A stretch of 64,000 nt of DNA from Megamerina dolium (lineage: Eukaryota > Arthropoda > Insecta > Diptera > Megamerinidae). This document shows, in pieces, positions 1-10,679 of this stretch. The translations under genes and the position numbers were made by a program. How positions within the stretch are numbered: the stretch's first letter is position 1; each line of letters begins with the position of its first letter. The DNA is taken from contig OY978530.1 of NCBI GenBank assembly GCA_963854835.1, positions 12,672,609-12,736,608 of the forward strand, given 5' to 3'. Below the pieces are notes generated by a model. That model was not told the origin of the DNA, searched no databases, and saw only the letters and a list, made by a program, of their open reading frames with translations.

Positions 1-229
1 AATTTACAAGTTTCTGATCGTTTTCAGTTCACGTACTTCTTGTAGATTTTCTCATATTGAGAGTGATAGATGACAGAAATTGATAGTGATAGTAATGTAA
101 GTGGACAGACCTAATAAAACAGCAATCAGCCGTTTAGTTAATCCGCAATACTTCCGTCTGTCAGGTTATTATTTTATTCGGATTAAGTGCGCCGGTAATC
201 AGGAATTAGGCTGCCGTCTGTCTAGGCTA
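1..229 (-). repeat. Harbinger-type MITE, truncated by window start
   Basis: This stretch is the reverse complement of the terminal part of the MITE at 12775-13302, including the segment with AATTTACAAGTTTCTGATCG at the window edge. It ends in a terminal inverted repeat, TAGCCTAGACAGACGGCA when read inward. The next three bases (230-232) are TTA, the kind of 3 bp target duplication made by PIF/Harbinger transposases; the other end is outside the window, so the duplication cannot be confirmed. It has no coding capacity. Confidence 0.8.
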
Positions 230-232
230 TTA

Positions 233-599
233 TAGTGTTGGAAAGTAAAAAAACAGCACTATTGTGAATAGACTACTGGAATGTGCTTGGGAAATTTCAA
301 CAACACGTCAAATTATTGTAAATATAAACAAAAATAAGCAAAATAAAGCAAGTGCAAATAAAAATTTATTTTACATAAACGAATATATTTACCACAACAA
401 AAGAACGCAGCTATTATTATATTATGTACATTATTATTAATATGACAACTGCGAAGGATTATTAAATTTTAAACATTAATTATATAAATTCCCTTTAAAG
501 AAAGCTATTCGCGTTTGTTTTATATTCTGAGTAAGTACTGATTGAGGGAATTTTCTCGTTAAGCAAAGAAATTCTATAACTATAAATTTATAATTTTAT
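233..599. other. AT-rich stretch without a gene
   Basis: I see no coding signal. From about 443 the sequence is a diverged direct copy of the segment starting near 16183 (shared ACAACTGCGAAGGATTATTA), so it is the upstream flank of the MADF remnant that follows. Confidence 0.6.
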
Positions 600-851
600 T
601 CGCGGAGCAGACCTCTTACTAACCACTCTCTCTCTCTCTTGCTTTGTTGCGAATTAATGAATGCTTATAGGATACAAAAAATCCAACTTATTCCAATCAG
701 GAAGATCGGGAACACGCCATAGATACTATTCAACAGCAATTGGCTAACATTGCTAGCGATTCAGCAAAACATGATATCCGGGCAAAAATTCAGTCCCTTC
801 TAAGTCAATATAACAAGAGTTTGGAAACACTTAAAGAAATTATATTTTGAG
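600..851 (+). pseudogene. MADF-domain (Myb/SANT-like) fragment, copy 1
   Basis: Translated on + this resembles the middle of a MADF DNA-binding domain: a leucine-rich start, then DTKNPTYSNQEDREHA, then IRAKIQSLLSQYNKSLETLK, ending at a TGA at about 849. MADF proteins commonly accompany PIF/Harbinger transposases. The conserved LWD motif reads L-stop-D, with TAG where Trp is expected, just before the DTKNP segment. The sister fragment at 16372-16577 has the same stop. No start codon or second half is present, so it is a decayed exon. It sits upstream of the errantivirus and in the sister copy directly adjoins a Harbinger transposase fragment. Confidence 0.6.
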
Positions 852-1054
852 TATTTTTCCATCTATTTATTGGTCTACGAACACTTTATTTATATTTTTT
901 TAGCAGAATAACATTTTAATTGATTACTTTTGAAACCGTATGGGCACTTGGAGAAACAACAACAACAAACAACAAACCCTTTAAATTTTTCAAATAGCTA
1001 TGCAAACATCTGGAACAAAATAAACCAGAAACGAATGGGACAGATGAGTTTTAT
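852..1054. other. Flank of the errantivirus, no gene
   Basis: This AT-rich sequence has no match in the sister segment at 16186-17145. Either it entered together with the retroelement or it was lost from the sister. The four bases just before the LTR are TTAT. Confidence 0.5.
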
Positions 1055-1407
1055 AGTTACGATAACACCCCACCGCGTAATCATTTAATAAATGATTACC
1101 TTTCATTTTGTACATTGTTTTTTTCTGTTTAAATATATTCTTTTTTGTCATTTTGTCACACACGTTTCCTATTTGCAACTTAATCCTTTTCCATAACTAT
1201 GTCACTGATAACAAACATACTTGTTGAGCAAGACATAAATATTGAGAAATACAATTTGTGTCAACACACGCTTGGTGCTGACAAATATTCTGCGAATTAA
1301 AAGAATTAAGCTGCTAAGAAACAATGCATTAAATGCAAGTTTGCAAAATCAAAAAGACAACCGTTTATTCGCCGCATAGGAAATTCGGCACAACATAATT
1401 ATAAGTA

Positions 1408-3058
1408 CAGTGGCTCACAGCTTATTTCGTACAGTGTATATATTTTTATGTACATGGCTGTAACATCGAAACTAAAAAACTTATCGATAAGTTTTGAATG
1501 TAGATGTCTGTGTATGTGTTTAGTAAACCTAATAAGAAAACGGGGAACCCCAAAAATTTTTCTTTTTGTTATGCAAGAGAGAAAAACTATTGATCAGCTG
1601 ATTTTCAGCTCACATCTTATTTCGTACACAAACTTCAATGTAAGTAAGTTTCATTCTGCCGCGCAGTTACAAAGTTTTTTTGAATTGTATGAGTTTTTGG
1701 ACCTTTTTAACTATTATAACAATTTTTATTATTATTATTTTAAATAGTTAAAGTGCTGTAAATTAAACATTTAGCTTTATGGGTCATCGTACAACGATGG
1801 AACAGCGTAAACTGGTAATTAACCATTTTAGGAAAGGTCAGAGTGTGCGAAAAATTGCTGAAATGACAAATTTAAGTGCCTCAACTGTCCAATACATCAT
1901 TCAACGCTTCGTTCGCGAAAATCGGTTGGAGAACAAGGGCAGAGAAGCACCTAATAAGATTTTCAACTCATCAGACGAGCGTTATATTGTACGAAAAATT
2001 AAGAAAAATCCAAAGTTATCCGCTCCGAAGTTGGCTGCAGAGGTTCAGCGTGAAATAGGAAAATCATCCAGTGCTGAAACTGTCCGACGTGTGCTGCGCA
2101 ATCATGACTTGAACGGTCGAGTAGCCCGAAAGAAACCATTCATTTCGAAAATGAATATACAACGCCGACTTGACTTCGCCAAAGAGCATATTATTAATAC
2201 TCCTGCGTTCTGGAATACCGTTATTTTCGCGGATGAGTCTAAGTTTAATATTTTTGGCTCGGACGGAATGTCATATGTTTGGCGTAAAGCTAATACCGAG
2301 CTAAACAAGGAGAACCTTAAGCCCACAGTGAAGCATGGTGGCGGTAGCGTGATGGTTTGGGCCTGTATGTCAGCAGCCGGAGTAGGTGAATTGGTTTTTA
2401 TTGAGGGAACAATGGACAAAATGAAGTACCTCGAGATTCTGAAAAACAATTTACTTCAAAGTGCAGACAAACTGGGTTTGCGGGAAGAATTTCGGTATTA
2501 CCAAGATAATGACCCAAAACATAAATCTGGGATTGTGCAATCTTGGCTTATTTGAACTGCTCACACTTGATGTCTCCACCACCACAGTCACCTGACATGA
2601 ATGTGATTGAAAATCTTTAGTCTATTTTGGACAATAAAATAAGAACACACAAGATTTCTAATAAGCAAGACCTAAAGAAGGTACTGATGGAGGAATGGAA
2701 AAAAATCACACCAGACATCACTCAAAAATTGGTGGATTCAATGCCAAGTAGACTCCAGGCTGTCATTAACGCTAAGGGATGTCATACTAAATATTAAAAT
2801 CAACTTACTTTGTTTTTAGTTTGAACTTAAAGAGACTGTACGAAATAAGCTGTGACATGAATTTTCCTATTTTTTTCTTATTTTATTTTTTTATAGTGTC
2901 AAACACTAAAATTTTGAAAAAGTAAATTTTGGAAAATAAAAAACAAACCTTCCTTTCAAAAATGGCATTTATATTTTGTTCAAATTTTTGCTATATTAGG
3001 AATTACGACTGCAGCAATTTTTAAACTGTCACTGTACGAAATAAGCTGGGAGCCACTG
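1408..3058 (+). mobile_element. Tc1-like transposon, inactive
   Basis: The ends are inverted repeats of about 31 bp with one mismatch, starting CAGTGGCTC(A/C)CAGCTTAT, and the element is flanked by a TA duplication (1406-1407 and 3059-3060). Partial copies of the terminal sequence recur inside at about 1608-1627 and 2837-2855, giving the IR/DR layout known from Sleeping Beauty-like and Paris/Minos-like Tc1 elements. The element is 1651 bp. The errantivirus 3' LTR has an intact single TA at the matching place (10996-10997). Confidence 0.95.
1779..2797 (+). pseudogene. Tc1 transposase, one frameshift and one stop
   Basis: The protein starts MGHRTTMEQRKLV and has a paired helix-turn-helix N-terminus (residues 5-110) followed by a DDE domain. 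Catalytic Asp is at residue 152 (ADES) and at 243 (YQDNDPKH). The open frame ends at 2555. The remaining coding sequence continues in another frame (SPPPQSPDMNVIENL) and would place the Glu 34 residues after the second Asp, the DD34E spacing of Tc1. A TAG replaces the expected Trp codon at 2618-2620. The natural C-terminus is at 2797. With a lost base near 2553 and this stop, no active enzyme can be made. Confidence 0.93.
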
Positions 3059-3295
3059 TATATCAAAATATTAAATTGTAAGTTAGTTAATAAACTCAAT
3101 TCATGCAGAGCACTAGCTCCCAAAATAAAGAGCACTAGCTCCCAAACAAAAAAGAACATTAGTTTTTTTTTAATAATCACACGAGTGATCATTTTATTGG
3201 CAGAGCACTAGCTCCCAAACAAAAAGAGCACTAGCTCCCAAACAAAAAAGAACATTAGTTTTTTTTAATAATAATCACACGAGTGATCATTTTAT

Positions 3296-3308
3296 TGGCG
3301 ACGAGGAT
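3296..3308 (+). other. Primer binding site, tRNA-Ser(GCT) type
   Basis: TGGCGACGAGGAT directly follows the 5' LTR. It is complementary to CCA plus the 3' acceptor end of eukaryotic tRNA-Ser(GCU), which I recall as ending ...AUCCUCGUCG. A tRNA-Ser primer is typical of part of the 17.6/297 group of errantiviruses. Confidence 0.8.
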
Positions 3309-4029
3309 AAAGATTAGTCAAATCCTTTGACAGAAGTAGTGCCGTGCAAGTGACATAAATCCGCCGCGTTACAAGCAAGTGTTAAGTGACAAAAAAAAGT
3401 GAAACTAAATCAACAAATTTTCTTTTTTTTTTCCCCTGTTTACACATTTGAAAACCAAGTGACATTACAATAAAAAGGATCACAAACCCTTCAAAGTTTA
3501 AAGTTAAAAAAAAAAAAAAAAAAAAAAAGATATATACAAACTAAGTGAACGCTCCTATCCCAAGATATGGAAGGACAAAAAAGTTTAAACAAAAGAAATA
3601 TTAACTAAGTGAACGCTCCTATCCCAAGAGATAGAAGAAGGAAAAAGTTTAAACAATATCATCCCTAACCCAAAAGAAGAAGAAGAAAAAAGAACAACGA
3701 CTACAGACTCAACAGTAATATCTATAACAACAAATCATCCAACGATCGGAATAATTAAAACCGTACAATATTACAACCAAAATCAACAACTAGAATCAGC
3801 CCCAACAACCAGAACCAACAGTAACAACTACAACAACAACAGAATCAACAACTACAGCTATCAGAAGGACAATTCCAGAAATACAAAGTAATAAAGTAAG
3901 AATAGATTAAGGTATTTATAAAAAAAAAACAAAAACTGTGTTCAGTATTTACAAATTTTTCTGTGTTTTATTAAAACCCAAAAAAAAAAAAAAAAAAAAA
4001 GATCCTTTTTTTTTTTTTTTTTTTCCAAT
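3309..4029 (+). other. Errantivirus leader (5' untranslated region)
   Basis: This is a non-coding leader with long A and T runs. It contains a repeated unit of about 50 bp with CTAAGTGAACGCTCCTATCC at about 3540 and 3604. A splice donor for the env mRNA would be expected here or in early gag, but I could not single one out. Confidence 0.7.
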
Positions 4030-5007
4030 ATGGCAAATCCTAACCAAATCCAACTGGATCCTATTAAATACTTAAACACAATACCCCAGTACAACGGAAA
4101 TCGCAACGACCTAATGACCTTTAGCAGACTGATAGACAGAGTATATCCGATGCTCAGGACATATGACGAACTGTCACAGCTTTTGTTTTCGGACATTATT
4201 AAAAGTAGGTTAGTCGGGAAAGCAAAAGAAATAATTGAAATTAACACACAGGCACAATCATGGACAGAAATCAAAAGCATCTTGGAAAACAATTTCGGCG
4301 AAAAGAAAAACTGCGAACAGTTATTTGACGAGCTGAGAGCCGTCACTTTTGATAATACCACTATTGATTTCTACAACGCAATAAAATACAGACTTAGACG
4401 TCTTAATAATAAGGCTCTTCTAGTCCTTGGCGAAGGCGAAGCAGCCAACCAAGTAGCTCTTAATAATGGAAGATCTGCGTTACACATCTTCAAAAATAAG
4501 ATGCCGGAACCGATGCGGACTGTATTAACCTGCAGGAATCCTGATAACCTTGAATCCGCAATGGATATTTTATTTGAAAACGGCTACGACCGCATGGGGA
4601 AAGACGGTCGTATAGTTAAAAAACAAAAGAACGAAAACCAAGGCAATGGATCATACCAGGGCCAAGGAAACCATTCAGAAAATACTAATAGAAATAAAAG
4701 AAATGATCAAGGCAACAACTATAACAATCGCAGGGAAAACAGAAATTTTAATCAAAATAACCAAGAGCACAATAGAAATAATAACCAAAATTTTAATAGA
4801 AATAATAATCGGCAAACCTATCGCAGGGAAAACAATTCAGGTGGTCAGAATAACTACAGAAACTTTGAAAATAATAATGATAATCCACACTTTGAAAATA
4901 ATCAAAACTACCAACAACCTCCACAAGCTAATCAAGTGGAACCTATGGAAGTAAACAATATTGAAAATTTTCAGGAAGTAGCCTCGACGGAAAACTTCCA
5001 TATATAA
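4030..5007 (+). CDS. gag: Errantivirus Gag
   Basis: This open frame of 325 residues starts MANPNQIQLDPIKYLNTIPQ. The first 190 residues match the errantivirus capsid-type Gag core (PQYNGNRNDLMTFSRLIDRV, then a helical region ending near ENGYDRMG). The last 125 residues are very rich in Asn, Gln and Arg and have no CCHC zinc knuckle, as is usual for errantivirus Gag. Gag forms the particle and binds the genomic RNA. The ATG is the first in frame after the leader. Pol begins in the -1 frame at its 3' end. It appears intact. Confidence 0.9.
   Translation: MANPNQIQLDPIKYLNTIPQYNGNRNDLMTFSRLIDRVYPMLRTYDELSQLLFSDIIKSRLVGKAKEIIEINTQAQSWTEIKSILENNFGEKKNCEQLFDELRAVTFDNTTIDFYNAIKYRLRRLNNKALLVLGEGEAANQVALNNGRSALHIFKNKMPEPMRTVLTCRNPDNLESAMDILFENGYDRMGKDGRIVKKQKNENQGNGSYQGQGNHSENTNRNKRNDQGNNYNNRRENRNFNQNNQEHNRNNNQNFNRNNNRQTYRRENNSGGQNNYRNFENNNDNPHFENNQNYQQPPQANQVEPMEVNNIENFQEVASTENFHI
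4989..4995 (+). promoter_or_regulatory. Candidate -1 frameshift site between gag and pol
   Basis: GGAAAAC lies 12 bases before the gag stop. Pairing in the gag frame is GAA-AAC; after a one-base slip it is GGA-AAA, which enters the pol frame. The pol frame is open from here to the protease motif DTGAT at 5046. The heptamer is a plausible slippery site; I have not assessed a downstream pseudoknot. Confidence 0.5.
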
Positions 5008-6923
5008 TAATTAAGTCTAAATTAGGTAAATTAAAATTTATTATTGATACAGGGGCAACCCATTCAATAATCAACCCTGGTTTGAGCCATCCTAAGTGGA
5101 AGACACAATGTGGATCGCTGAACATTAGAACACTTCAAAATACAGTTACAATAAACGAAAGAGTATCAGTTCCAATTTTCGAAGAATTTGGTGGTACTCC
5201 AGACATGAAAATAGAATTCTTGGTCTGTAAATTCCATGACCATTTTAACGGATTAATTGGAAATAATATATTAAAAAAGATGAATGCTATAATAAATTTA
5301 AAGGACAATATAATAGAAATTGGTGATCAAAAAATTCCTATTCGATACGCAAATGATGGTATTGAATACTACTTCGAAAAAGAAGGACTTTACGAAATCA
5401 TGTTGCCAGTCGAACAAAAAAATGGTTTAATATATAATCCTCAAACAATGTTAAATGATAGGAATATTGAAATAATGGAGGGAGTATACGAAGCAGAAAA
5501 CTATAAAATCAATGCTTTCGTTAAAGTGAATGGAAATTTACCAAAACGGGTTATTCTAGAAGCCCAGGACACGGACGAAATTACAAAAGAAAATTTTTAT
5601 ACTCTCGAAGATGATGAAACGAAAGGAACAATTTGTGAACAAATTCGTACAGACCATCTCAACCAAGAAGAGCAACAAAAACTGTTGCCAATCATAAAAA
5701 AATTTAATAAAATTTTCTATACAGAAGAAAGCGATTTGTCATTTACAAATGCAATGAAGCATGAAATTAGAACTGTAAATAATATCCCTATCGCTGCAAA
5801 AACTTACCGTTACCCATATGTACATAAAAATGAGGTACAAAAACAAATACAGGAAATGCTAGACAAAAATATAATTAGACACAGCCATTCGCCATACTCA
5901 GCACCAGTTTGGATAGTGCCAAAGAAACTGGATGCTAGTGGGAAAAGAAAATGGAGGCTTGTTGTCGATTATCGGAAACTCAATGAGGTTACAATTAATG
6001 ACAAGTACCCAATTCCGAACATAGATGAAATTTTGGAAAAACTCGGGCGTTGTCAATATTTCACAACACTTGATTTAGCTAAGGGATTCCATCAGATCGA
6101 GATACATGAGAAAGACGTTCCAAAAACAGCATTTAGTGTAGAAGGCGGCCATTACGAATTTCTTCGTATGCCATTTGGGTTGAAAACAGCTCCAGCCACT
6201 TTCCAACGGCTGATGAATAATGTTCTAGGAGATTTAATAAATAAAATCTGCCTAGTTTATTTGGACGATATTATCATTTTCTCGACATCATTACAAGAGC
6301 ACTTAGAATCACTTTCTAAGGTATTTAAACGACTACAAGAAGTTAATCTGAAAATACAGTTGGACAAAAGCGAATTCATGAAAAGGGAAACAAATTTCCT
6401 TGGTCATGTTGTCTCAGATGAGGGCATTAGACCTAATCCTGAGAAAATAATTTGTGTCCAGAACTTCCCTTTGCCATCAACGCAGAAGGAAATTAAACAA
6501 TTTCTTGGTTTAGCCGGATATTACCGGAAGTTTATAAAGGATTATTCTAAAATTGCTCGTCCTATGACAAAATGTCTAAGAAAAGATGCAATCGTTGAAA
6601 TTAAAGATCCTGAATACAATGAAGGTTTCGATTCTCTTAAAAGGCTTTTGACAAACTCTCCCGTACTAGCTTATCCCGATTTTGACGAAAAATTCGTTTT
6701 ACAAACAGATGCAAGTAATTATGCTCTAGGAGCAATACTGTCACAAAAAGACCATCCTATTTGTTATGCGAGTCGAACATTAAACGGAGCAGAGCAAAAC
6801 TATAGCACCATTGAAAAGGAGTTGCTCGCAATTGATTGGGCCACAAAATATTTCAGGCCATATTTATTCGGCAGACGCTTCATTATCGAAACGGATCATA
6901 GACCTCTAACAAAAATTTATTAA
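4992..6923 (+). pseudogene. pol: Errantivirus Pol, protease-RT-RNase H part
   Basis: In order: an aspartic protease with DTGAT near 5046; reverse transcriptase at about 5830-6300, with VVDYRKLN, TLDLAKGFHQI, LRMPFGLKTAPATFQ and the catalytic YLDD at about 6260; and RNase H with QTDASNYALGAILSQ, ATKYFRPYLFG and ETDHRPLTK. The polyprotein should continue into integrase, but the frame ends in TAA at 6921 where a 14 bp stretch present before the second duplicated copy is missing. RT and RNase H cores look intact, but no fused integrase can be made from this copy. Confidence 0.9.
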
Positions 6924-7664
6924 AGAGCCAAACTCAAAATTAGTAAGATGGAGGTTGCGGCTGCAAGAATATGATTACGAAATCAAATATAGGAAAGGTT
7001 TGTTAAACGGCAATGCAGATGCATTATCTAGAGTTGTGTTTATGAATGAAAATGAAACTGAATCACCAAATATGGTCGAAACAGGGAATCCATTAAATTT
7101 CTATCGTAGGCAGATAATTCTTCGTAAAACAGCATCCGGATCACTCAAGATAAAAAACGAACAAATATTTAAGAACAATCGTAAAACAATCTCCGCGAAA
7201 AATTTCGACGAAGACACAATTATAACTATATTGAAGAATCACTTCAATCCTGATAAAACAAATGCAGTATTTATAGACGATGAAGCAGTCCATGAAAAAC
7301 TGACTGAAATTGTGAATAAGTACTTTAGTGAAAATGGAAATTTCAGAATTATAGTGTGTAAAAAGATACTCAAAGATATTATAGATGAAAACAAATTAGT
7401 AGATATAATAGAAAAAGAGCATTTGAAAAATAATCACAGAGGGATTAATGAGAACTTTAACGAATTGAAAACTGAAATTTATCATCCACAATTAAAATTG
7501 CGAGTAACGCAATATATAAATAACTCTGACATATGTAATAAAGAAAAGTATGACAGAAGGCCTATCAAGCAAAAATTCAAGCTAACTGAAACTCCGGAAA
7601 ATCCTGGAGAGATAGTACATGTTGACGTATTTTACAGTTTAGAAAAAACATTATTTTTGACATT
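6919..7664 (+). repeat. Internal pol duplication, copy A
   Basis: This 746 bp segment recurs at 7688-8433 with no difference that I could find. It codes for the end of the RNase H connection and the start of integrase (the RLQEYDYEIKYRKG region). The offset of 769 bp is not a multiple of three, so it shifts the frame. Confidence 0.95.
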
Positions 7665-9106
7665 TATTTATTTATTGGCTGTTTTCAATTAAAGAGCCAA
7701 ACTCAAAATTAGTAAGATGGAGGTTGCGGCTGCAAGAATATGATTACGAAATCAAATATAGGAAAGGTTTGTTAAACGGCAATGCAGATGCATTATCTAG
7801 AGTTGTGTTTATGAATGAAAATGAAACTGAATCACCAAATATGGTCGAAACAGGGAATCCATTAAATTTCTATCGTAGGCAGATAATTCTTCGTAAAACA
7901 GCATCCGGATCACTCAAGATAAAAAACGAACAAATATTTAAGAACAATCGTAAAACAATCTCCGCGAAAAATTTCGACGAAGACACAATTATAACTATAT
8001 TGAAGAATCACTTCAATCCTGATAAAACAAATGCAGTATTTATAGACGATGAAGCAGTCCATGAAAAACTGACTGAAATTGTGAATAAGTACTTTAGTGA
8101 AAATGGAAATTTCAGAATTATAGTGTGTAAAAAGATACTCAAAGATATTATAGATGAAAACAAATTAGTAGATATAATAGAAAAAGAGCATTTGAAAAAT
8201 AATCACAGAGGGATTAATGAGAACTTTAACGAATTGAAAACTGAAATTTATCATCCACAATTAAAATTGCGAGTAACGCAATATATAAATAACTCTGACA
8301 TATGTAATAAAGAAAAGTATGACAGAAGGCCTATCAAGCAAAAATTCAAGCTAACTGAAACTCCGGAAAATCCTGGAGAGATAGTACATGTTGACGTATT
8401 TTACAGTTTAGAAAAAACATTATTTTTGACATTCATTGATAAATTTTCCAAACATGCGCAAGCCATAAAAATTAAAAGTAGATCATGGATCGATTTTAAA
8501 ACAGCATTAACACAATATCTCTCAACAGTTGGAGGCATCAAAAAACTAATCGTAGATAACGAATTAGGATTCAAAGCCTTACCACTTTTAGAGTTCCTAA
8601 GAGAACAGGAGATAGAAATTCATTACACTTCAAACTACAATCATACGTCGAATGCAGACGTAGAAAGACTCCATAATACTATTAATGAACACGTCAGAAT
8701 ATTAAAACACGACCCCGATAAGAACACAGAGTCTGTTGAAGAAAAAATATACAGAATAATTATGTACTACAACAACACCATTCACTCTACCACAGGAAGA
8801 AAACCAATAGACTTCAAAAATGGCAAATTAAGCCATGAAGATTATCCTTTAATCAGAGATAAAATTATTAAAACTAAAGAAAGAATAATAGAAAAATTAA
8901 ACGAAAATAGAGAAGATATAGAAATTCAAACAGGACCAGTATATTTGAAAGATGAAAGAGGAGGTAAGAATCACTCAAAATTTAGAAAAGTTACAGTATC
9001 CGAAATGGACAATGATCACGTTATAACAGACACAAACTACAAATACTATAAGTCCCATATTAAGAGAATGAAAAAATTACAAAATATAAATGACAGACCT
9101 CCCTAA
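7661..9106 (+). pseudogene. pol: Errantivirus Pol, integrase part
   Basis: This frame is open from about 7661 to the natural pol stop at 9106. It carries the RNase H tail, a zinc-binding region (HLKNNHRG at about 8193-8216, NNSDICNKEKY at about 8289-8321) and an integrase core with Asp in HVDVF (near 8390), Asp in LIVDNELGFKAL (near 8550) and Glu in SNADVERLHNTINE (near 8650). It has no start of its own and is out of frame with the RT part, so it is listed as broken. The domain itself looks undamaged. Confidence 0.88.
7688..8433 (+). repeat. Internal pol duplication, copy B
   Basis: This is the second copy of 6919-7664, separated from it by 23 bp (7665-7687). Those 23 bp include the natural sequence expected upstream of the unit (reading in frame as YWLFS), which copy A lacks. 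Copy B runs on in frame into integrase. Confidence 0.95.
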
Positions 9107-9113
9107 TAACAAA

Positions 9114-9128
9114 TTCCTTTTTTTTTAG
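9114..9128 (+). promoter_or_regulatory. Candidate splice acceptor for env mRNA
   Basis: A pyrimidine tract (TTCCTTTTTTTTTAG) ends exactly at the env ATG. In gypsy-type errantiviruses env is expressed from a singly spliced mRNA, and an acceptor here would fit. The donor was not identified. Confidence 0.6.
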
Positions 9129-10679
9129 ATGAAACCCTTGATACTTATACTATTCTGGACCTTTACTCTAAGGACATTGCATTCTCAACTCATGGATATA
9201 CATGACCTAACTGAAAACGAAGGATACATCCCAATAAAAGAAGACGACATAAATATTATAGATCATTATAATAGAATATTTCATTTTGTCAATCTAAGTA
9301 ATTATTATAACACACTAAAGAATATAAACGAAAATATAAAATTAATAGACAGCCCCATATCTGATTTACAGCCATTAATAGACACCATGAAAAACAATTT
9401 TAAATCACTAAGTAAAAAATTAGATAATCTAACGCCACATTTTAGAAACAGACGAGGACTAATAGACGGTTTAGGTAAAGGCATAAAATTCATAACAGGC
9501 AATATGGACAGCGAGGACGAAGTAGAAATAAGAGCCGCCCTTGCAAATCTCACACGAAACACTGACAAGAATTCGTTAGAAATTAGTAGCGTAATACAAG
9601 TAAGCGAAACACTCTCTTCGCAAATTCAAAATATCACGGAACATATAAATAAACAACAACAAATTGTCGGGAAATATATTAATAAATTTAAATATGAAGT
9701 CCAAAACAGGATATCTACATTAGAAGATGAAGTTACGTTCATGAAGCATCTGTATCAGATTGATAGCGACATAAATTTGTTAAAGAATCACATAGACGAT
9801 ATTGGCCGAGTAATTTTTACTAGTAAATTAGGCATTATTCCCACAGACCTCTTGAATGACAAAGAAATAGAAATAATAGATAACTTCGAGACATACACCA
9901 AGACTAAGGTAGCCATTTCATTCCAGGACAATCAAATCATTATTATCCTATCCATTCCAATATTCTCCAATTCTTCCTTTTCCCAAATAATTTTAGAACC
10001 AATACCAAACAAGCTCAATAAATCTTTATACTTACCAAGAAATCGTATATTAATAGATAAAAATAAACAAATGTTTTATCCTAATGTAACTCAACTGTAT
10101 AAGGATTTAGAAATAGTAAACAATAAATGTATTAGAAATATTGTTGAAAATAATGAAGCCAGTTGCATGCTAGTTAATAATAATATAACTGAAATAAAAG
10201 AAATAAGACCAGGACTTATTTTATTCAAGAATTTCTTTAAAACTTTTACAAATAATTGTAATAATAAAAAACATTATTCTAACAATGTGCATACATTCCT
10301 AATAATCTTTGAAAATTGTAAAATAAGCATTGGTAACAAAACCTTTTATAATAATAAATTTACCTTTAAAGAAAAATTCATACAAACACATCTAATAACA
10401 AAAATAAAAGAAAACCAAACATTTGTTGAATTAAATTTAAACGATCTATATATTAAACAAATAAAATATGAAGAAAATTTTGAAAATTTGACAAAAAGCC
10501 ATAAAATTAATAAAACTGTAAACATTGCAACTAATAGCGTAACAATATTAATTATTTCCATAATAATTGTAATTGTATCTATTATACAAAAAAAAAATGT
10601 ACAAGTTTTCGAAATTTCGTCGGAGCCTCAATCTAACGGAGGGGGAGTTACGATAACACCCCACCGCGTAATCATTTAA
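9129..10679 (+). CDS. env: Errantivirus envelope glycoprotein (F-type)
   Basis: This open frame of 516 residues is an errantivirus Env, related to the baculovirus F fusion protein family. It shows an N-terminal signal peptide (residues 1-19), a basic RNRR cleavage motif near residue 108 followed by a Gly-rich fusion-peptide-like stretch, helical regions at about 125-220, several N-glycosylation sequons, and a hydrophobic anchor near residues 470-487 with a short cytoplasmic tail. The stop codon lies 34 bases inside the 3' LTR, so the last residues are encoded by the LTR. The frame has no stop or shift. In the family this protein goes to the membrane and can mediate fusion; whether it is expressed here is unknown. 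Confidence 0.92.
   Translation: MKPLILILFWTFTLRTLHSQLMDIHDLTENEGYIPIKEDDINIIDHYNRIFHFVNLSNYYNTLKNINENIKLIDSPISDLQPLIDTMKNNFKSLSKKLDNLTPHFRNRRGLIDGLGKGIKFITGNMDSEDEVEIRAALANLTRNTDKNSLEISSVIQVSETLSSQIQNITEHINKQQQIVGKYINKFKYEVQNRISTLEDEVTFMKHLYQIDSDINLLKNHIDDIGRVIFTSKLGIIPTDLLNDKEIEIIDNFETYTKTKVAISFQDNQIIIILSIPIFSNSSFSQIILEPIPNKLNKSLYLPRNRILIDKNKQMFYPNVTQLYKDLEIVNNKCIRNIVENNEASCMLVNNNITEIKEIRPGLILFKNFFKTFTNNCNNKKHYSNNVHTFLIIFENCKISIGNKTFYNNKFTFKEKFIQTHLITKIKENQTFVELNLNDLYIKQIKYEENFENLTKSHKINKTVNIATNSVTILIISIIIVIVSIIQKKNVQVFEISSEPQSNGGGVTITPHRVII
10637..10645 (+). other. Polypurine tract
   Basis: The purine run CGGAGGGGG lies directly before the AGTTA start of the 3' LTR. It is the expected plus-strand primer, and env reads through it. 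Confidence 0.75.

Larger units (their letters stand above)
1055..3295 (+). repeat. Errantivirus 5' LTR, interrupted by a Tc1 element
   Basis: The LTR runs 1055-1407 and 3059-3295, with the Tc1 element in between. Near its 3' end a block beginning CAGAGCACTAGCTCCCAAAC is tandemly duplicated (3106-3200 and 3201-3298). Within each block the GAGCACTAGCTCCCA motif appears one or two times. The same two-block arrangement is in the 3' LTR. Confidence 0.9.

Noticed and set aside
3106..3298. A CRISPR-like or satellite array
   Set aside because: Only two irregular blocks, both inside a retroviral LTR, present identically in the other LTR; eukaryotic context.
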